Of a DNA stretch of 64,000 nt, positions 35,361-45,307 are shown piece after piece. The notes under the pieces were generated by a model that saw only the letters and a list, made by a program, of their open reading frames with translations, made no database searches and was not told the origin of the DNA. The stretch is from an uncultured Rothia sp. (GTDB taxonomy: Bacteria > Actinomycetota > Actinomycetes > Actinomycetales > Micrococcaceae). The position numbers were made by a program, and so were the translations under genes. Position 1 is the stretch's first letter, and each line of letters opens with the position of its first letter. The stretch is taken from positions 62,001 through 126,000 of the forward strand of contig CAMIIO010000007.1 of the NCBI GenBank assembly GCA_946221065.1, given 5' to 3'.

Positions 35361-38300
35361 TTAGACCTCTTCCACCGAGCTAGGCTCTGCATGGGATAGG
35401 TCAATACCCAAATCATCTGCTGCACGGAAGCCTTCATCTTCAGCATCGCGCATGTGGATGGTCTGACCATCAGCGGAAAGTACCTCAACGTTCAGGCACA
35501 AGGACTGCATTTCCTTGATAAGCACCTTGAAAGACTCAGGAACACCCGGTTCGGGGATGTTCTCACCCTTCACGATGGACTCGTAGACCTTCACGCGACC
35601 GTGGACGTCGTCAGACTTGACAGTCAAGATTTCCTGCAAGGTGTAAGCGGCACCGTATGCTTCCAGTGCCCACACTTCCATCTCACCAAAGCGCTGACCA
35701 CCGAACTGAGCCTTACCACCCAACGGCTGCTGGGTAATCATCGAGTACGGTCCGGTTGAGCGAGCGTGAATCTTATCGTCCACCAAGTGGTGTAGCTTCA
35801 AGATGTACTGATAACCCACCGAAACGGGCTCGGGGAACGGCTCACCGGAGCGACCATCCAACAAACGAGCCTTACCGGAACGGTTGATCAAACGATCGCC
35901 GTCGCGGTTGGGGTTAGCATGATCCAACAAGTCGAGAAGCTCGTCCTCGGAGGCGCCGTCGAACACCGGAGTTGCCACAGTCGTGGGACCGGTTTCCTTG
36001 GGGAAGTTCGGGAGCTTATCCATCCATGCGGGCTCGCCCTCAATCTTCCAACCCTGCTTAGCCAACCAACCGGTATGAACCTCAAGCACCTGGCCAATGT
36101 TCATACGACCGGGAACACCCAGCGGGTTCAAGATGATGTCAACGGGGGTGCCGTCTTCCATGAAGGGCATATCTTCAACGGGAAGAATCTTGGTAATAAC
36201 ACCCTTATTACCGTGACGACCAGCGAGCTTATCGCCCACTGTAATCTTGCGCTTTTGTGCCACATACACGCGAACCAGTTGGTTCACGCCCGAAGGCAGA
36301 TCTTCCTCATCCGTTTCACGATCGAAGATACGCACACCGATGACCGTACCGGACTCACCGTGCGGAACCTTCAGCGAGGTGTCACGAACTTCGCGAGATT
36401 TCTCACCGAAGATCGCGCGGAGCAGACGCTCTTCCGGAGTCAGCTCAGTCTCACCCTTAGGGGTTACCTTACCCACCAGAATATCGCCGGACTCGACCTC
36501 GGCACCGATGTGGATAATGCCGCGCTCGTCAAGAGCGGACAAAACATCCTCAGATACGTTGGGAATATCACGAGTGATTTCCTCGGCACCAAGCTTGGTG
36601 TCGCGGGCGTCAATCTCGTGCTCTTCGATGTGAATAGAAGTCAGCACATCGTCAGAAATCATGCGCTGGGAGAGGATAATACCGTCCTCAAAGTTGAAGC
36701 CTTCCCACGACATGTAAGCCACGAGTAGGTTCTTACCCAGAGCCAATTCACCCTGATCCGTTGAAGGACCATCCGCAATTAGACCATGAGCCTCAACACG
36801 ATCGCCGACCTTGACCACAACGCGGTGATTGTAGCAGTTACCGGGGTTCGAGCGCTGGAACTTAGCAATCGGGTACGAAGAAGTGGTGCCGTCGTCGTTA
36901 CGAACAATCACCAAATCAGCCGAAACCTCGGAAACCACACCGGCCTTCTTAGCCAACACGGAGTCGCCCGAGTCAATCGCAGCGTAGCGCTCCATACCGG
37001 TGCCCACCACGGGAGCCTCGGAAACGAGAAGCGGCACAGCCTGGCGCTGCATGTTCGCACCCATCAACGCGCGGTTGGCGTCGTCGTGTTCCAAATAAGG
37101 AATCAGCGCGGTTGCAACAGACACCATCTGGCGGGGAGAAACGTCCATGAACTCAACGTTTTCAACCTCAACCAACACAGCTTCGCCAGAACCATCGCCC
37201 GCACGACACAGCACGGACTCTTCAGCAAAGTGCATGTCTTCGGTGAGCGGAGCGTTTGCCTGAGCAATAATTGCGCCCTTCTCATCGTCCGCGGTAAGGT
37301 AAACAACCTTGTCGGTCACCTTGCCGTTATCAACCTTGCGGTACGGGGTTTCGATGAAGCCGAAGGGGTTAATACGAGCGTAGGTAGCCAACGAACCAAT
37401 CAGACCAATGTTCGGGCCTTCAGGGGTTTCAATCGGGCACATACGGCCGTAGTGAGAGGGGTGAACGTCTCGCACTTCCATACCCGCACGGTCACGAGAA
37501 AGACCGCCAGGACCCAGGGCAGAGAGACGACGCTTGTGAGTCAGACCAGCCAGCGGGTTGTTCTGATCCATAAACTGTGAAAGCTGCGAGGTGCCGAAGA
37601 ACTCCTTGATAGAAGCCACCACGGGACGGATGTTAATCAGGGTCTGAGGAGTAATCGCCTCAACATCCTGGGTAGTCATACGCTCGCGAACCACGCGCTC
37701 CATACGGGACAAACCGGTACGGATCTGGTTCTCAATCAGCTCACCCACGGCACGGATACGACGGTTACCGAAGTGGTCGATGTCGTCGGTATCAACGCGA
37801 ATATCGGTTTCAACGCCGTCGCGCACACCCTTAATAGTGGCGCCGCCGGCGTGCAAGGTCACCAGGTAACGAATCATCGCAGCGATGTCGTCCTGGCTGA
37901 GCGCCATAGCCGAAGGATCATCCAAAGGAAGTTCCAAGCCCAGCTTACGGTTTACCTTGTAGCGACCAACCTTTGCAAGGTCATAGCGCTTAGGAGTGAA
38001 GTACATGTTGTCCAGCAGAGTCTGTGCAGCATCAACCGTGGGTGGCTCGCCCGGACGGAGCTTGCGATAGATATCTAGCAGAGCCTCATCGCGAGTCTGC
38101 ACGGTATCCTTCTCAAGAGTTGCGCGGATCGAATCGAACTCGCCAAACTCTTCCAGAATCTTTGCTTCAGTCCAGCCCATAGCCTTCAGCAAAACAGTCA
38201 CGGACTGCTTACGCTTACGGTCAAGACGAACGCCAACCTGGTCACGCTTATCAATTTCAAGCTCAAACCATGCACCACGCGAAGGAATAATCTTTGCGCT

Positions 38301-38873
38301 GTAAATATCTTTATCAGAGGTACGGTCAGCAGACTTTTCAAAGTATGCACCGGGTGAACGAACCAGCTGGGAAACCACAACGCGCTCAGTACCGTTAATC
38401 ACAAAAGTGCCGGACTCGGTCATCAGCGGGAAATCGCCCATGAACACGGTCTGCTGCTTGATTTCACCGGTGTTGTTGTTCATGAATTCGGCTTTAACAT
38501 ACAGCGGAGCGGCGTAGGTCGCATCGCGATCCTTGCACTCTCCCATGCTGTACTTAGGGTCAGCGAATTCGGGGTCAGAGAAAGACAGGGACATTGTGCC
38601 CTGGAAGTCTTCAATAGGAGAAATCTCTTCAAAAATTTCTGATAAACCAGAAACGGTCTGAACCGAGGTGTCACCGGTTGCTTCCGCTTCTGCCACACGC
38701 TCTGCCCAGCGCTCGTTACCTACGAGGCGGTCAAAGCTATCAGTTTGAAGAGCAAGCAGGTTAGGAACCTGCAGGGGCTCGGGGATTTTTGCGAATGAGA
38801 TGCGACGGTTAGTTCCGTCTACATTCACTGCGCCGTTAGCGGCTTCGTTATTAGAGGTGCTCGAGGCGACCAA
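35361..38873 (-). CDS. rpoB: DNA-directed RNA polymerase subunit beta (TTG start preferred)
   Basis: Second-largest core subunit and rifampicin target. From TTG 38873 the protein is 1170 aa and begins MVASSTSNNEAANG; GAAGGATCCAAC lies just upstream. A GTG at 38888 would add five residues (MEGSN). The rifampicin region FGTSQLSQFMDQNNPLAGLT and THKRRLSALGPGG is wild type, so no classic resistance change is seen. The conserved GRHGNKGVI and the terminal MHKLHHLVDDK-like (LKLHHLVDDKIHARS) regions are present. Confidence 0.98.
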   Translation of the reverse strand: MVASSTSNNEAANGAVNVDGTNRRISFAKIPEPLQVPNLLALQTDSFDRLVGNERWAERVAEAEATGDTSVQTVSGLSEIFEEISPIEDFQGTMSLSFSDPEFADPKYSMGECKDRDATYAAPLYVKAEFMNNNTGEIKQQTVFMGDFPLMTESGTFVINGTERVVVSQLVRSPGAYFEKSADRTSDKDIYSAKIIPSRGAWFELEIDKRDQVGVRLDRKRKQSVTVLLKAMGWTEAKILEEFGEFDSIRATLEKDTVQTRDEALLDIYRKLRPGEPPTVDAAQTLLDNMYFTPKRYDLAKVGRYKVNRKLGLELPLDDPSAMALSQDDIAAMIRYLVTLHAGGATIKGVRDGVETDIRVDTDDIDHFGNRRIRAVGELIENQIRTGLSRMERVVRERMTTQDVEAITPQTLINIRPVVASIKEFFGTSQLSQFMDQNNPLAGLTHKRRLSALGPGGLSRDRAGMEVRDVHPSHYGRMCPIETPEGPNIGLIGSLATYARINPFGFIETPYRKVDNGKVTDKVVYLTADDEKGAIIAQANAPLTEDMHFAEESVLCRAGDGSGEAVLVEVENVEFMDVSPRQMVSVATALIPYLEHDDANRALMGANMQRQAVPLLVSEAPVVGTGMERYAAIDSGDSVLAKKAGVVSEVSADLVIVRNDDGTTSSYPIAKFQRSNPGNCYNHRVVVKVGDRVEAHGLIADGPSTDQGELALGKNLLVAYMSWEGFNFEDGIILSQRMISDDVLTSIHIEEHEIDARDTKLGAEEITRDIPNVSEDVLSALDERGIIHIGAEVESGDILVGKVTPKGETELTPEERLLRAIFGEKSREVRDTSLKVPHGESGTVIGVRIFDRETDEEDLPSGVNQLVRVYVAQKRKITVGDKLAGRHGNKGVITKILPVEDMPFMEDGTPVDIILNPLGVPGRMNIGQVLEVHTGWLAKQGWKIEGEPAWMDKLPNFPKETGPTTVATPVFDGASEDELLDLLDHANPNRDGDRLINRSGKARLLDGRSGEPFPEPVSVGYQYILKLHHLVDDKIHARSTGPYSMITQQPLGGKAQFGGQRFGEMEVWALEAYGAAYTLQEILTVKSDDVHGRVKVYESIVKGENIPEPGVPESFKVLIKEMQSLCLNVEVLSADGQTIHMRDAEDEGFRAADDLGIDLSHAEPSSVEEV

Positions 38874-39082
38874 GTTGGATCCTTCCACAGACCTGTCTGT
38901 TCGTACTCACTACCCCAAGCAGGAAACACAACAGTCAAACGAAAGATCGGCGCACCACAAAATACATCAGAATGTAGTCGGTTGCTGGGATCTTTTTGCT
39001 TGAACTGGACGTTGTTGCTTGAATTTCACCCATGCCCACCGCTATATGAAGGCACTCAGGTTTAGGGATAGCGCAAATATTT

Positions 39083-39135
39083 ACGATACCTTATACAGGA
39101 AGAAGTGTCTATACCCTCAAACAGGTTTTTTGCAA
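39083..39135 (-). promoter_or_regulatory. Candidate rpoB promoters
   Basis: Minus strand, in the 384-bp gap between sdaA and rpoB, which holds no gene. P1: TTGCAA (39130-39135), 16 bp, TATAGA (39108-39113). P2: TAGACA (39106-39111), 17 bp, TATCGT (39083-39088). Both give a leader of about 200 nt. I see no clear sdaA terminator; a CGGCGCCG palindrome followed by TTTTCTTTT (about 39170-39185) is the nearest thing. Confidence 0.55.
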
Positions 39136-39257
39136 CTCTTTACAGAAAGAACCTGACTCGTTTCCTTAAAAGAAAACGGCGCCGTCTACGCCCCCACAGT
39201 CAAATTGCGAGAACCATACGACGCCATTTCCCTATCGAGATAGCAACAGAATAAGAC

Positions 39258-40739
39258 CTAGCATTCCACCACGTTCACGGCTAAGCCACCCATCGAGGTT
39301 TCCTTATAACGATGCGACATATCTTCACCGGTCTGCCGCATTGTCTCAATCACCTGGTCCAGGGAGACGCGATGTTCGCCGTCGCCACGTAGCGCCATCT
39401 TCACCGCGTTAATCGCCTTAATAGCAGCCATCGCATTGCGCTCAATACACGGAATCTGTACTAACCCGCCCACCGGATCACAGGTAAGACCCAAGTTATG
39501 TTCCATGGCAATTTCAGCAGCATTTTCAATCTGTTGATTTGACCCACCCAAAACCTGAGCCAAGCCTGCCGCAGCCATCGACGACGCCGTACCCACCTCG
39601 CCCTGACAGCCCACCTCAGCACCGGAGATCGAGGCACGTTTTTTATAAAGTGCGCCCACCGAAGCCGCCGCGAGGAAGAAATCTACCACCGCCTGATCAC
39701 GTTTTGCCTGGCCACACCCACGAATCCCCGGAGAATAGTTCATCGCGTAATGCAACACGGCAGGAATAATACCGGCGGCACCGTTAGTCGGCGCTGTCAC
39801 AATTCGCCCGCCAAAAGCATTCTCTTCATTGACCGCAAGCGCAATGAGATTGACCCAATCGCCGGCGTACTCGGGAGATTTTTGCGGATCCTCCGCAAGA
39901 AGATCTCGATGCCATTGCCCAGCCCGACAACGAACCTTCAACGGGCCGGGCAAATACCCCAAACGAGAAAGGGACGAACCAATACACTCACGCATCACCC
40001 GATAAATCTGCAAAATACCTTGACGGATCTCTTCTTCGCTACGCACCGTAAGTTCATTCCGCATTTTAAGCTGCGCAATAGACAGCCCCGCCGAATTAGC
40101 CATGTCAAGGAGTTCTTCACCGGATCCAAAGGGATACGGGGCGTTCGGTAGGCTGGGATCCCCGGTAGCTTCCTCGTGTTCTTCGATAATAAACCCGCCG
40201 CCGATAGAGAAATAGGTGCGCTCCAGCAAGAGCTCCTCCCCGCTCCACGCAGCCACTTTGATTCCGTTAGTATGACGTTCCAGAACGGTTAGCGGCCGAA
40301 GGGTAATATCTGCTTCCTTATAACTCACGGTAGGCCCGGCAACTCGTTCCTCGTTACTGCCGGGCACTCCCCCAACAAAAGCCGCCGAAGGGTAGCCCGC
40401 TAGGGGCAATACACCATCGACCGAGTTCTGAGCAATAAACATCTCCGACTCGGCAATATTAATAGTTTCCGGCACAAAACCCGCCAAACCTTTAATAGCG
40501 GCGCTCATGGTGCCGTGCCCAGAACCGGTGGCTGCTAACGAACCATATAAATCAATATGCACACGATCAACACGTTGCAGAATATTTGCGTCAATCAGCT
40601 CTGCAACAAAACGGTTAGTGGCACGCATCGGACCGACCGTGTGTGAGGACGAGGGCCCCACACCTATCGAGAAGAGCTCAAATACCGAAATATCGTAGTC
40701 AAGCGCTTCAGCCTTAATCTGTTCGGAACTAATATCCAT
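39258..40739 (-). CDS. sdaA: L-serine ammonia-lyase (single-chain, iron-sulfur)
   Basis: Deaminates serine to pyruvate with a [4Fe-4S] cluster. The 493-aa protein has the beta-domain start DISVFELFSIGVGPSSSHTV with the PSSSHT motif (about residues 28-34), and the alpha domain with cluster cysteines in CGQAKRD, GCQGEVGTASSMAAAG and CDPVGGLVQIPCIERN. It lies 150 bp after gcvT across a hairpin. Glycine cleavage feeds serine hydroxymethyltransferase, so the neighbourhood suggests glycine/serine catabolism. Confidence 0.96.
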   Translation of the reverse strand: MDISSEQIKAEALDYDISVFELFSIGVGPSSSHTVGPMRATNRFVAELIDANILQRVDRVHIDLYGSLAATGSGHGTMSAAIKGLAGFVPETINIAESEMFIAQNSVDGVLPLAGYPSAAFVGGVPGSNEERVAGPTVSYKEADITLRPLTVLERHTNGIKVAAWSGEELLLERTYFSIGGGFIIEEHEEATGDPSLPNAPYPFGSGEELLDMANSAGLSIAQLKMRNELTVRSEEEIRQGILQIYRVMRECIGSSLSRLGYLPGPLKVRCRAGQWHRDLLAEDPQKSPEYAGDWVNLIALAVNEENAFGGRIVTAPTNGAAGIIPAVLHYAMNYSPGIRGCGQAKRDQAVVDFFLAAASVGALYKKRASISGAEVGCQGEVGTASSMAAAGLAQVLGGSNQQIENAAEIAMEHNLGLTCDPVGGLVQIPCIERNAMAAIKAINAVKMALRGDGEHRVSLDQVIETMRQTGEDMSHRYKETSMGGLAVNVVEC

Positions 40740-40818
40740 AACTTTCCCCTCAAAATTCAGTCCATAATAGCCACTTTTACCCAGCCAATTTGGCGGGGCT
40801 TAGATGTTAGGCATGTAT

Positions 40819-40850
40819 TCAGCCCGAGCATTACAGAATGCCCGGGCTGA
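40819..40850 (-). terminator. Hairpin terminator candidate between gcvT and sdaA
   Basis: 14-bp stem with one mismatch (40819-40832 with 40837-40850) and an ACAG loop, 41 bp after the gcvT stop. The better T-run (ttttcaat) is on the plus side, so efficiency for the minus-strand transcript is uncertain; partial read-through into sdaA is possible. Confidence 0.6.
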
Positions 40851-40890
40851 TTTTCAATAATCTAGCGCGATAACAAAAGCGCGCTAATGT

Positions 40891-42006
40891 TTAGGATTCA
40901 CGCTTATAAAAAGGTAATGCCACCACATCAAACGGTGCTTTCTTCCCACGAATATCCACATCCACGGTAGTTCCGGGAGCAGAAAATTCGCGGTTAGCCA
41001 AAGCCATTGCTACCGGATAACCCAGGGTAGGTGAGGGGATACCGGAGGTAATTTCACCGATTACGTTTTCGCCCTCTACCAGGGTTGCGCCGGCGCGAGC
41101 AGGACGCTTACCCTGGCCCTTGAGTCCCACCAGAATACGCTCAGACTCGGTTTCCGCCAGCTTCGCGAGCGCTTCACGACCAACGAAATCTGCCTTTTTC
41201 TTCTCCAAGGCAATTTCAACAAGGCGCCCCAGCCCGGATTCAAACGGAGTGATGTTCAACCCCAGTTCGTGTCCGTACAACGGCATACCGGCTTCCAGAC
41301 GTAGTGAGTCGCGAGCCGCCAAGCCAGCAGGCTTCAGCCCAAAGGGCTCGCCGGCGGTTAGTGCGGCAGACCAAATCTTTTCCGCCTCTATGTTAGGAAC
41401 ATAGATTTCAAAGCCGTCTTCGCCGGTGTAACCGGTACGGGCCAGTAGAACATCGGTTTCGCCCAGTGTCAGCGGAGTTGCGGCGTAGTAGCGTACCTCT
41501 TTGACAGCCTCGGCGTCTGAGGGGTCCATTGCCAACAAAATTTCTTCGGCGCGAGGTCCCTGCACGGCAATGAGCGAGGTTTCCTCAGATTCATTGACTA
41601 GCTTGACGTCGAAGCCCGCGGTGCGTGCTTGGAAAGCCTCGAAGTCCACGGCAACGTTAGCGGCGTTAGGAACAACTAAAAATTCTTCTTCGCCCAGGCG
41701 GTAGGTGATGAGGTCATCAATCACGCCGCCGTCTTCGTTGACGAGAATCGAGTACTTAGCTTTGCCGACTTTAAGAATGCCCATGTTAGATACCAGGGTG
41801 TAGTCAAGAAATGCTGCGGCGTCGGGGCCGGATACACGGAATTCGCCCATGTGGGAGAGATCGAAGAGGCCGGCGGCTTCACGCACGGCGTGGTGTTCGG
41901 CGACGTCGTTCTGGTACTTCAGGGGCATATCCCAGCCGCCAAAGTCGGTAAATTGTGCACCCAGGGCTTCGTGCTGGGCGTGCAGAGAGGTTTGTTTGAT
42001 AGTCAT
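40891..42006 (-). CDS. gcvT: Aminomethyltransferase (glycine cleavage T protein)
   Basis: Takes the aminomethyl group from GcvH and hands methylene to tetrahydrofolate, releasing ammonia. The 371-aa protein has HMGEFRVSGPDAAAFL, the folate-site LIAVQGPRAEEIL, ARTGYTGEDGFEIY and the C-terminal barrel ending PFDVVALPFYKRES. The ATG is preceded by AAGGAG. It is 150 bp downstream of gcvP; the spacer has a hairpin. Confidence 0.97.
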   Translation of the reverse strand: MTIKQTSLHAQHEALGAQFTDFGGWDMPLKYQNDVAEHHAVREAAGLFDLSHMGEFRVSGPDAAAFLDYTLVSNMGILKVGKAKYSILVNEDGGVIDDLITYRLGEEEFLVVPNAANVAVDFEAFQARTAGFDVKLVNESEETSLIAVQGPRAEEILLAMDPSDAEAVKEVRYYAATPLTLGETDVLLARTGYTGEDGFEIYVPNIEAEKIWSAALTAGEPFGLKPAGLAARDSLRLEAGMPLYGHELGLNITPFESGLGRLVEIALEKKKADFVGREALAKLAETESERILVGLKGQGKRPARAGATLVEGENVIGEITSGIPSPTLGYPVAMALANREFSAPGTTVDVDIRGKKAPFDVVALPFYKRES

Positions 42007-42097
42007 GAGGACTCCTTGAAGTGTGGTGCCGGCCTCTTTTTGGTGCCGACTAAAAGAGATGCGTCCGGGTAAAGCGGAACGAGATAAGTGGGTTTAT

Positions 42098-42132
42098 TGG
42101 CTCGCCCATCCCTGTTTAGGACGGACGAGCCA
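42098..42132 (-). repeat. Hairpin between gcvP and gcvT
   Basis: 14-bp stem with two mismatches (42098-42111 with 42119-42132), 7-nt loop. No T-run follows on the minus strand; it is likely an intercistronic stabiliser or processing point. Confidence 0.5.
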
Positions 42133-42157
42133 CTACAAGATAAGCTACGTGCTGCGC

Positions 42158-44995
42158 TTATGAGGCTTCGATGTCGAAAGCCTCCATGGGCGGGCACTCG
42201 CAAACGAAGTGACGATCTCCGCCGGCACCGTCAATGCGTCCGACCGAAGTGAAGTACTTGTTCAGCCGGAGTGAGGACACCGGGTAGGCAGCCTCGGTAC
42301 GGCTGTAGGGGCGGTCCCACTCGTCTGCGGTTACGGCTTCAACCGTGTGCGGGGCGTGACGTAGGACGGAGTCTTCCACAGCAACATTGCCGTCTGCAAC
42401 GTTCTTGATTTCGGTGTAAATCGAGCTCATGGCTTCAATAAAACGATCCAGCTCTGCCAGCGATTCGGACTCGGTAGGCTCAACCATGAGCGTACCGGGA
42501 ACGGGGAATGCCAGGGTGGGAGCGTGGAAGCCGTAGTCCATGAGTCGCTTGCAGACGTCTTCTGCGGTCACGCCGGATTCGTCGGTGAGCTTGCGCAGAT
42601 CAAGAATGCACTCGTGTGCTACCAGGTTATCGGGGCCGGTGTATAGCACCGGGTACTTATCTCCGAGCTGACGGGCAATGTAGTTAGCGTTCAAGATTGC
42701 GTACTCGGATGCGCTCTTGAGGCCCTCGGCACCGCTCATGGCAATATACATCCAAGAAATTGGGAGCACACCGGCAGAACCGAACATTGCTTGTGAGATA
42801 GGTAGGGGTGCGTCGGTGAGTTTGCCTTCTTCATCAGCAAGGTAGCCGTTACCCGGCAGGTACTTCTCCAGGTGCGCGCGCACGGCAACCGGGCCGACGC
42901 CGGGGCCACCGCCACCGTGCGGGATAGCGAAGGTCTTGTGCAGGTTCAGGTGCGATACATCGCCACCGAACTGGCCCGGTTGAGCCAAGCCCATCTGCGC
43001 GTTGAGGTTCGCGCCGTCCACGTAAACCTGACCGCCGGCGTCGTGTACGAGTTGGCAGACTTCCTTCACTTGATCTTCAAACACACCGTGGGTGGAAGGA
43101 TAGGTGATCATAATACCGGCAATGGTGTCGCCGTACTTCTCGATCTTTGCCTTGAGGTCTTCGACGTCGATCGAGCCGTCGTCCGCGGTGGCAACGCCGG
43201 CAACGTTCAGCCCGGCAAGGGCGGCGGAAGCGGCGTTGGTGCCGTGAGCCGAGAGCGGGATTAGCACGATATTGCGCTGGTGATCGCCGTTTGCTTCGTG
43301 GTAGGCGCGAATAGCGCGCAAGCCGGCGTACTCGCCGGAGGCACCGGAGTTAGGCTGTAGCGAGACGGCGTCGTAACCGGTAATAGCAACCAGCCACTGC
43401 GAAAGCTCATCAATCAGTGCCTTCCAGCCCTTGGTCTGCTCGGCAGGAGCCAGCGGGTGAATGCCGGCAAATTCGGGCCAGGAGATAGGCTCCATTTCCG
43501 CGGCAGCGTTGAGCTTCATAGTGCAAGAGCCCAGCGGAATCATGGTGCGATCCAGTGCAAGATCCTTGTCCGAAAGCTGGCGTAGGTAACGCATCATCGA
43601 GGTTTCGGAACGATACAAATGGAATACCGGGTGCTTCATGTACTCATCAGTGCGCAAGAATTGCTCGGGAATCTCGTATTCGCCAGTTTCCGGGAGGGTT
43701 CCGCCCAGAGCCTCTACCAGGGCGGTGAGAGTCTGCTCGCCGTGAGATTCACCCACGGAGATAGAAATACGGTCAGCGGAAATTTTGCGGATGTTGATAC
43801 CGGCTTCGGCTGCCTTGGCTACCAGCTCATCTGCTTTACCGTCTGCATCAAACGCTACAGTGTCAAAGAAGTTCTCGTGAACCAACTTCAGCCCTGTTGC
43901 GCTCAGTGCGGTTGCCACGCGGGAAGCGTTCGTGTGCAGGGTCTGGGCGATACGACGCAGTCCCTCGGGGCCGTGGTACACGGCGTAGGCACCGGCAACA
44001 ATTGCCAAAAGAGCCTGGGCGGTGCAGATATTGGAGGTAGCCTTCTCACGGCGAATATGCTGTTCACGAGTCTGCAACGCCAAACGATATGCGGGCTTGC
44101 CGGCGTCATCTTGAGAAACACCAACCAGGCGACCGGGTAGATTACGCTGCATACCGGACTTCACAGCCATAAACGCTGCGTGCGGACCACCAAACCAGAA
44201 GGGCAGACCAAAGCGCTGGGTGTTACCCACGCAGATATCTGCGCCTAGTTCACCGGGTGAGGTCAAAAGAGTCAGCGCCAGCAAATCGGCGTTAACGGTA
44301 ACTAATGCGTTGCGGGACTTAGCTTCTTCGATAAGCGGCTTAATCTCGGTGAGCTCGCCATCATGGGCAGGGTAGGCAAAGACGACGCCGTATAGGTCGC
44401 CTTCCGGTAGCCCCTCAGCAAAATCAGTCACCACAAAGTCAATGCCGAGGGCTTCGGCGCGGCCGCGAACCACGGAGAGGGTCTGCGGCAAGCAGCGTGA
44501 GTCAATGGCAAAGAAGCCATTTTTTACTTTGCGGTTGGCACGATGCATCATTACTACGGCTTCGGCAACGGCAGTGGATTCATCGAGTAAGGACGCGTTA
44601 GCAATATCCAGGCCGGTCAGTTCCATCACAACGTTCTGGAAATTCAGCAACGCTTCCAAACGCCCCTGGGAAATCTCCGGCTGGTACGGGGTGTAGGAGG
44701 TGTACCAACCCGGGTTCTCCAAAATATTGCGGCGCAGTACTGCCGGGGTAATGCAATCGTAGTAGCCAGCGCCAATCATCTGCGCCTTCACTTCGTTCAG
44801 CGCGGCGTACTCGGCAATTTTTGCCTGTGCCTGCAGTTCGGTTAGTGGAGCGGGAAGATCCAGGGGCGAATCCATGCGGATGGAATCGGGAACAACGGCG
44901 TCTACCAGAGCTCCCAATGAATCGTACCCAACGGTTTTGAGCATGAAATCTAAATCGGTTTCGCGAGGCCCAAGATGGCGGTCGATGAATGACAT
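42158..44995 (-). CDS. gcvP: Glycine dehydrogenase (decarboxylating), P protein
   Basis: PLP enzyme that decarboxylates glycine and passes the aminomethyl group to lipoyl-GcvH. It is the long single-chain form: from ATG 44995 (MSFIDRHLGPRETDLDFML) it is 945 aa, with AGGAG eight bases upstream. The C-terminal half has the PLP lysine in NLHKTFAIPHGGGGPG. A tandem glycine riboswitch precedes it. gcvH, normally near gcvP/T, is not found between or next to them. Confidence 0.97.
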   Translation of the reverse strand: MSFIDRHLGPRETDLDFMLKTVGYDSLGALVDAVVPDSIRMDSPLDLPAPLTELQAQAKIAEYAALNEVKAQMIGAGYYDCITPAVLRRNILENPGWYTSYTPYQPEISQGRLEALLNFQNVVMELTGLDIANASLLDESTAVAEAVVMMHRANRKVKNGFFAIDSRCLPQTLSVVRGRAEALGIDFVVTDFAEGLPEGDLYGVVFAYPAHDGELTEIKPLIEEAKSRNALVTVNADLLALTLLTSPGELGADICVGNTQRFGLPFWFGGPHAAFMAVKSGMQRNLPGRLVGVSQDDAGKPAYRLALQTREQHIRREKATSNICTAQALLAIVAGAYAVYHGPEGLRRIAQTLHTNASRVATALSATGLKLVHENFFDTVAFDADGKADELVAKAAEAGINIRKISADRISISVGESHGEQTLTALVEALGGTLPETGEYEIPEQFLRTDEYMKHPVFHLYRSETSMMRYLRQLSDKDLALDRTMIPLGSCTMKLNAAAEMEPISWPEFAGIHPLAPAEQTKGWKALIDELSQWLVAITGYDAVSLQPNSGASGEYAGLRAIRAYHEANGDHQRNIVLIPLSAHGTNAASAALAGLNVAGVATADDGSIDVEDLKAKIEKYGDTIAGIMITYPSTHGVFEDQVKEVCQLVHDAGGQVYVDGANLNAQMGLAQPGQFGGDVSHLNLHKTFAIPHGGGGPGVGPVAVRAHLEKYLPGNGYLADEEGKLTDAPLPISQAMFGSAGVLPISWMYIAMSGAEGLKSASEYAILNANYIARQLGDKYPVLYTGPDNLVAHECILDLRKLTDESGVTAEDVCKRLMDYGFHAPTLAFPVPGTLMVEPTESESLAELDRFIEAMSSIYTEIKNVADGNVAVEDSVLRHAPHTVEAVTADEWDRPYSRTEAAYPVSSLRLNKYFTSVGRIDGAGGDRHFVCECPPMEAFDIEAS

Positions 44996-45040
44996 ACGAA
45001 TAACTCCTGATTGGCGACAACCCACGGTGTAGGTTTGTTT

Positions 45041-45256
45041 CTCCCCGCTCTGTTCTTGACCTGAGAGTTTAGCTCTGCTCCTGCCCGACGACGTCGAACC
45101 GGCGCAAAGTTTGCCCCTGCGGCGGGAAAATAATTTCCCTTTTTCAGAGTTACCTGACCGTGCGGTTCGTGTGCCTGAGAGTTTCTCGGAGAGGAATTGC
45201 TCCTTCGGCGTTAGAGTCCGGTGCTGATACCGGAGACTCTAAGCTCTCCCGCATGG
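45041..45256 (-). promoter_or_regulatory. Tandem glycine riboswitch
   Basis: Minus strand. Aptamer 1 (about 45172-45254) begins GCGGGAGAG, has CGCCGAAGGAGCAA in the core, and closes with CTCTCAGGC. Aptamer 2 (about 45041-45165) has GGGCAGGAGC in the same core place and closes with CTCTCAGGTC. This repeated GGAGC...CTCTCAGG pattern is the hallmark of the two-aptamer glycine riboswitch, and it lies directly ahead of gcvP. In known cases glycine binding raises gcv expression. An expression platform is not obvious to me in the 45 nt before gcvP. Confidence 0.93.
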
Positions 45257-45307
45257 TTTAAACGGTGTTGTATGAACCCCTTAAGTCTGCCATATCACAG
45301 AGCAAAC

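Noticed and set aside
36786..37580. 264-codon open frame on the plus strand
   Set aside because: Antisense to rpoB; composition typical of a reverse-frame shadow.
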